Positions 62,801 through 64,000 of a stretch of DNA of 64,000 bases are shown in pieces (within the stretch, counting starts at the first letter, position 1; each line of letters starts with the position of its first letter). Location of the stretch: positions 86,987 through 150,986 of the forward strand of contig JASAND010004248.1 in the NCBI GenBank assembly GCA_030248195.1, written 5' to 3'. The stretch is from Trissonchulus latispiculum (Eukaryota > Nematoda > Enoplea > Enoplida > Ironidae). The notes beneath the pieces are model-generated. The model was not told where the DNA came from. It saw only the letters and a list, made by a program, of their open reading frames with translations, and made no database searches. Both the position numbers and the translations under genes were made by a program.

Positions 62801-63901
62801 TGACTCTCGCTATGTCGCCTGGATGCACTCCACCAGTGGTAAGGCTGGATGGCGAAGTCACCTTCTTACCAGCAAATGCGATGCCCATTGTGCAGTAAAT
62901 TAGAATGCCTGCCTTGCTCCTTAAATCTTAAATGACCCTTGTTTTGCATGTGCTTAAATGACCTTAATTGTCCACATTTAAGCTAATATTTACTACGTTC
63001 ACCACAGTGATTAGTCTTTCTCGGTCCGTTCGATACCGTTATCATCCAACCCAATGAACTTTAACGAAACTGAGTACCCATGCAGAAACGCATAACATGA
63101 GCTGAGGCTAATTTCTGAAGCTTCCATCAGTTGTGCAGTATCATAGTTCCATTTCGGCTTGAAGCAGTTCCTCGGAGTCGCAATCACAACCTCGGCAACT
63201 GCACAAACTCCAAAAACGAAGCTTCAAAACTATACGGAACAGAGGAGCAAAAAATTAAATTCTAAGCTTCCGGCTTGGTACGTAATAGTTATGTGGTATA
63301 ACAAATGGAACAACAAACATAATATAATATAACAATACAATACAATACAATACAATACAATACAATACAATACAATAAATACGAAACAATATAACAAACA
63401 AACTTCGATGGTACAAATGAATAAAATTTTTATTGCATTTATTTCTTATTTTCATATTTTAACATTTAATTATTTTATTTAGAATAGAGTTTTTATTTCA
63501 GTGAAAATGAAAATTTATTCTTCCTTCCGGAAGAACCTATTGAAGACGCAGATTGTTTAGTTGCCAATGAAAATGGGATGCGTAGAATAAATAGCTCAAT
63601 GACAAATCGTGTAGTTTGCTGGAAACCAGCAGGTAAAGACATAAGAATGAAGCCAACCAATCTCAAATGAATCAAATATGCAACATCTTCAAGACTTTAG
63701 CTTTAGCTTAGCTTTTATTGAGTTCCTGTGTAAAATTTTATAGTAAGAAGAATACTAACAATGATTCATAATTTTAATATTCAATGCACATACCTGGTTT
63801 CAGATTGCTCAAAACCTACAACAACATTACTGCTTGCAATACCACAAATAGTTTCTGTCGATACGGCGACGCCTTTGTCTGACTCAAGATGTCTTCAAAA
63901 T
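50795..63901 (+). CDS. Secreted multi-C-type-lectin-domain protein, partial at 3' end
   Basis: Eight exons (50795-50843, 51060-51228, 51656-51730, 52736-52878, 54410-54605, 57968-58054, 63502-63632, 63804-63901) join with consistent phases (1,2,2,1,2,2,1,0) and GT/AG borders to an open 316-codon partial product. It has a signal peptide (MIGLVAFFSLILPLVAG), lectin domain 1 (residues ~18-145), lectin domain 2 (~146-283) and the start of a third (DCSKPTTTLL..). Each complete domain is split over three exons with the same phase pattern, evidence of tandem domain duplication. C-type lectins bind glycans, often with calcium; nematode ones are commonly secreted immune or cuticle-facing proteins. The protein acts outside the cell. 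The gene continues past the window. Confidence 0.85.
51060..51228 (+). CDS. Lectin gene exon 2: first half of domain 1
   Basis: Acceptor TTTGTTTAG, donor GTAAGT. Encodes SNCNEPNLL.. and the helix-2 region of a C-type lectin fold, SRDEADAKCASIGAKLPYF, with the usual Cys after an amphipathic helix and the A-x-L-P pattern. Confidence 0.88.
51229..52735. other. Lectin gene introns 2 and 3
   Basis: AT-rich introns around exon 3. Near 51866-51950 is a stretch (TGTGTACGGTCCAAGGCC..) resembling 54797-54885. A cluster of TTGTCACAAC words and their complements lies at 52510-52640. Confidence 0.45.
51656..51730 (+). CDS. Lectin gene exon 3: WIG motif of domain 1
   Basis: Acceptor ATTTGCAG, donor GTAAGT, phase 2 at both ends, 75 bases. 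Encodes NYTAWIGGYEDYG, the WIG core motif of C-type lectin domains, then REGKLL. Confidence 0.9.
52736..52878 (+). CDS. Lectin gene exon 4: EPN loop and C-terminal half of domain 1
   Basis: Acceptor GTTTTAG, donor GTACTG (weaker). Encodes EGEPNNYQGETQKC, the EPN calcium/mannose-type loop, then DDDNCHYLKTTVC with the two closing cysteines. The usual WND is DDDN here, so calcium binding is uncertain. Confidence 0.9.
52879..54409. other. Lectin gene intron 4
   Basis: Holds two short palindromes: a weak one at ~53345-53500 (CATGCTGGGAAGCC against GGCCTCCCAGCCATG) and the clear one listed at 53590-53752. Otherwise AT-rich. Confidence 0.45.
53590..53752. repeat. Palindromic MITE-like hairpin
   Basis: ACACACCTTAGCG..ATTCACT is mirrored by AGTGAATGCACGCTAAGGTGTG. 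The arms extend through AAGTACTTTA / ATAAAGTATACTT, with a GGGAAGC/GCTTCCC core. Confidence 0.75.
54410..54605 (+). CDS. Lectin gene exon 5: first half of domain 2
   Basis: Acceptor GTTTCAG, donor GTAAGT. Encodes ANCPTFDINKGDLW.. and SHASALLECSVRSKQLPRF, which parallels exon 2 in layout. Ends in phase 2 like exon 2. Confidence 0.85.
55149..56744. mobile_element. Inverted-repeat-bounded element in intron
   Basis: About 110 bases at 55149-55258 (GCCTCCAGCATACACCCATA, AAAAGTTATGGCTGGGGGGA, GCGCAAGAGACCCGAGAT) are repeated inverted at 56632-56744 with very few changes. Between them is non-repetitive DNA with a (TCTATC)n run and a C(8)/G(8) tract. The left arm gives a spurious 140-codon ORF. Confidence 0.7.
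56449..56556. repeat. GGAACC / CCGGAA tandem tract
   Basis: Near-perfect GGAACCGGAACC hexamer repetition, ending in GGTCCCAACTCTA. It resembles the GC-rich cores of the TAGAG-ended MITEs at 5935 and 43534. Confidence 0.6.
56832..57057. repeat. 225-bp palindrome
   Basis: AATTTTGTTGAAAACTTGCA at 56834 is mirrored by GTAAGTTTTCAGCAAAATTT ending near 57055. The arms continue through AGGGGCGCTGAGCAC and GAAAACCGTTTTTCGATTCA, then a second small palindrome of AAGCTTGTAAGCTT at the centre. Confidence 0.8.
57968..58054 (+). CDS. Lectin gene exon 6: middle of domain 2
   Basis: Acceptor ATGTTGTAG, donor GTATGT, phase 2 at both ends as in exon 3. Encodes GNGFYNIDGLDMFDDQEYF... The WIG motif is replaced by YNIDG. 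The assignment rests on phase, splice sites and position between exons 5 and 7. Confidence 0.7.
58261..59595. mobile_element. 1.3-kb near-perfect palindromic element
   Basis: AAAGTCTGACCAAAAAATGT at 58261 is mirrored by ACATTTTTTGGTCAGACTTT ending at 59595. The two ~640-base arms stay highly similar almost to the centre near 58930, so ORFs at 58536-58781 (+) and 59075-59281 (-) encode nearly the same peptide by symmetry. No transposase. It lies in intron 6 of the lectin gene. Older relative at 13560-13800. Confidence 0.9.
59940..61460 (-). pseudogene. Decayed gypsy-type pol fragment
   Basis: On the minus strand, from 61379 down: RNase H tail (LNRLKHWIVVLSCSGDDIEYI, then GEEN), the RNase H-integrase spacer near 61128-60946 (RRRNYPEL.., ELIQKTLKDPELQ, SRWPGKLKP), a weak integrase-core trace near 60330-60130 (GQNMFVIADENG, LVS), and an integrase-tail-like HILLWYMNTNKPQSG..LSVEL near 60050-59950. 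The pieces lie in different frames with stops. It is a different lineage from the 18.5-36.5 kb element. No LTRs identified. Confidence 0.6.
61461..63501. other. Lectin gene intron 6, 3' part
   Basis: No exon recognised. Contains a (CGT)n run at about 62704-62720 and a pentanucleotide microsatellite. A run starting ATGTCATCCGAAAACAAGG at 62058 reads about 31 codons before a stop and could be a gag start remnant. This is not supported further. Confidence 0.4.
63331..63376. repeat. (ACAAT)n microsatellite
   Basis: About nine tandem ACAAT units in AT-rich intron DNA, just upstream of lectin exon 7. Confidence 0.95.
63502..63632 (+). CDS. Lectin gene exon 7: C-terminal half of domain 2
   Basis: Acceptor TTTATTTCAG, donor GTAAAG. 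Encodes ENENLFFLPEEPIEDADC and NSSMTNRVVCW. It aligns with exon 4 (INLFFREGEPNNYQGETQKC). EEP replaces EPN and no WND-like word is present, so this domain probably does not bind calcium in the standard way. Confidence 0.85.
63804..63901 (+). CDS. Lectin gene exon 8: start of a third unit
   Basis: Acceptor GGTTTCAG, donor GTAAGG. Encodes DCSKPTTTLLLAIPQ..SRCLQN, matching the position of the N-terminal segments of domains 1 and 2. Ends in phase 0, unlike exons 2 and 5. The gene continues outside the window. Confidence 0.7.
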
Positions 63902-64000
63902 GTAAGGACATGGAGTTGAAAGGAGCGGTTAAAATTGACTAAGATAAAAAAATACTAAATCGTTAAAACATCTGAATCCTAAATGAAGTTTCATATGCGG

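Overview
This window is animal DNA, most likely from a nematode that is not a close relative of Caenorhabditis. The evidence is an innexin with the nematode-style YYQWVPF second membrane segment, a secreted protein built from C-type lectin domains, AT-rich host DNA, long introns and a very high load of palindromic DNA transposons. The species cannot be named from sequence alone.

Layout. 1-15 kb has no intact host gene. It holds a foldback element around a tRNA-like sequence, a decayed Ty1/copia copy (2.7-5.1 kb), and several small terminal-inverted-repeat (TIR) elements. 15.7-46.4 kb is an innexin gene on the + strand, most like UNC-7. It has two mutually exclusive first exons (15759-15894 and 17081-17399), each ending in the same phase and each able to join the common exons 39965-40474 and 45390-46441. 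The 22-24 kb intron between them holds a nested set: a TIR element (17473-37785, flanked by TCGG) into which a Ty3/gypsy LTR retrotransposon (about 18.5-36.5 kb) has inserted. 46.4-50.6 kb is intergenic with more palindromic elements and a possible LTR promoter. From 50795 to beyond the window end is a second + strand gene. I assembled it from eight short exons that agree in phase: a signal peptide, two complete C-type lectin domains and the start of a third. Its introns hold further palindromes and a decayed gypsy fragment on the minus strand.

The standout feature is the LTR retrotransposon. Besides gag (CCHC knuckle) and pol (protease, RT, RNase H, D,D35E integrase; pol is broken by one frameshift and loses its C-terminus in a G/T tract) it carries a 2318-codon third ORF in the env position. 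By eye this ORF has a DEDDy-type 3'-5' exonuclease domain (DxE, D, YxxxD), a long Ser/Arg-rich linker and a C-terminal region resembling the NADAR (YbiA/DUF1768) fold, which acts on ADP-ribose-linked substrates. An exonuclease plus NADAR-like protein in the env slot of an LTR element is the best candidate here for an undescribed system.

How the parts relate. The two host genes are independent: a gap-junction subunit and a secreted or extracellular lectin. Nearly all the remaining sequence is mobile-element material, much of it in repeated families whose ends are similar but whose interiors are saturated with short repeated words.
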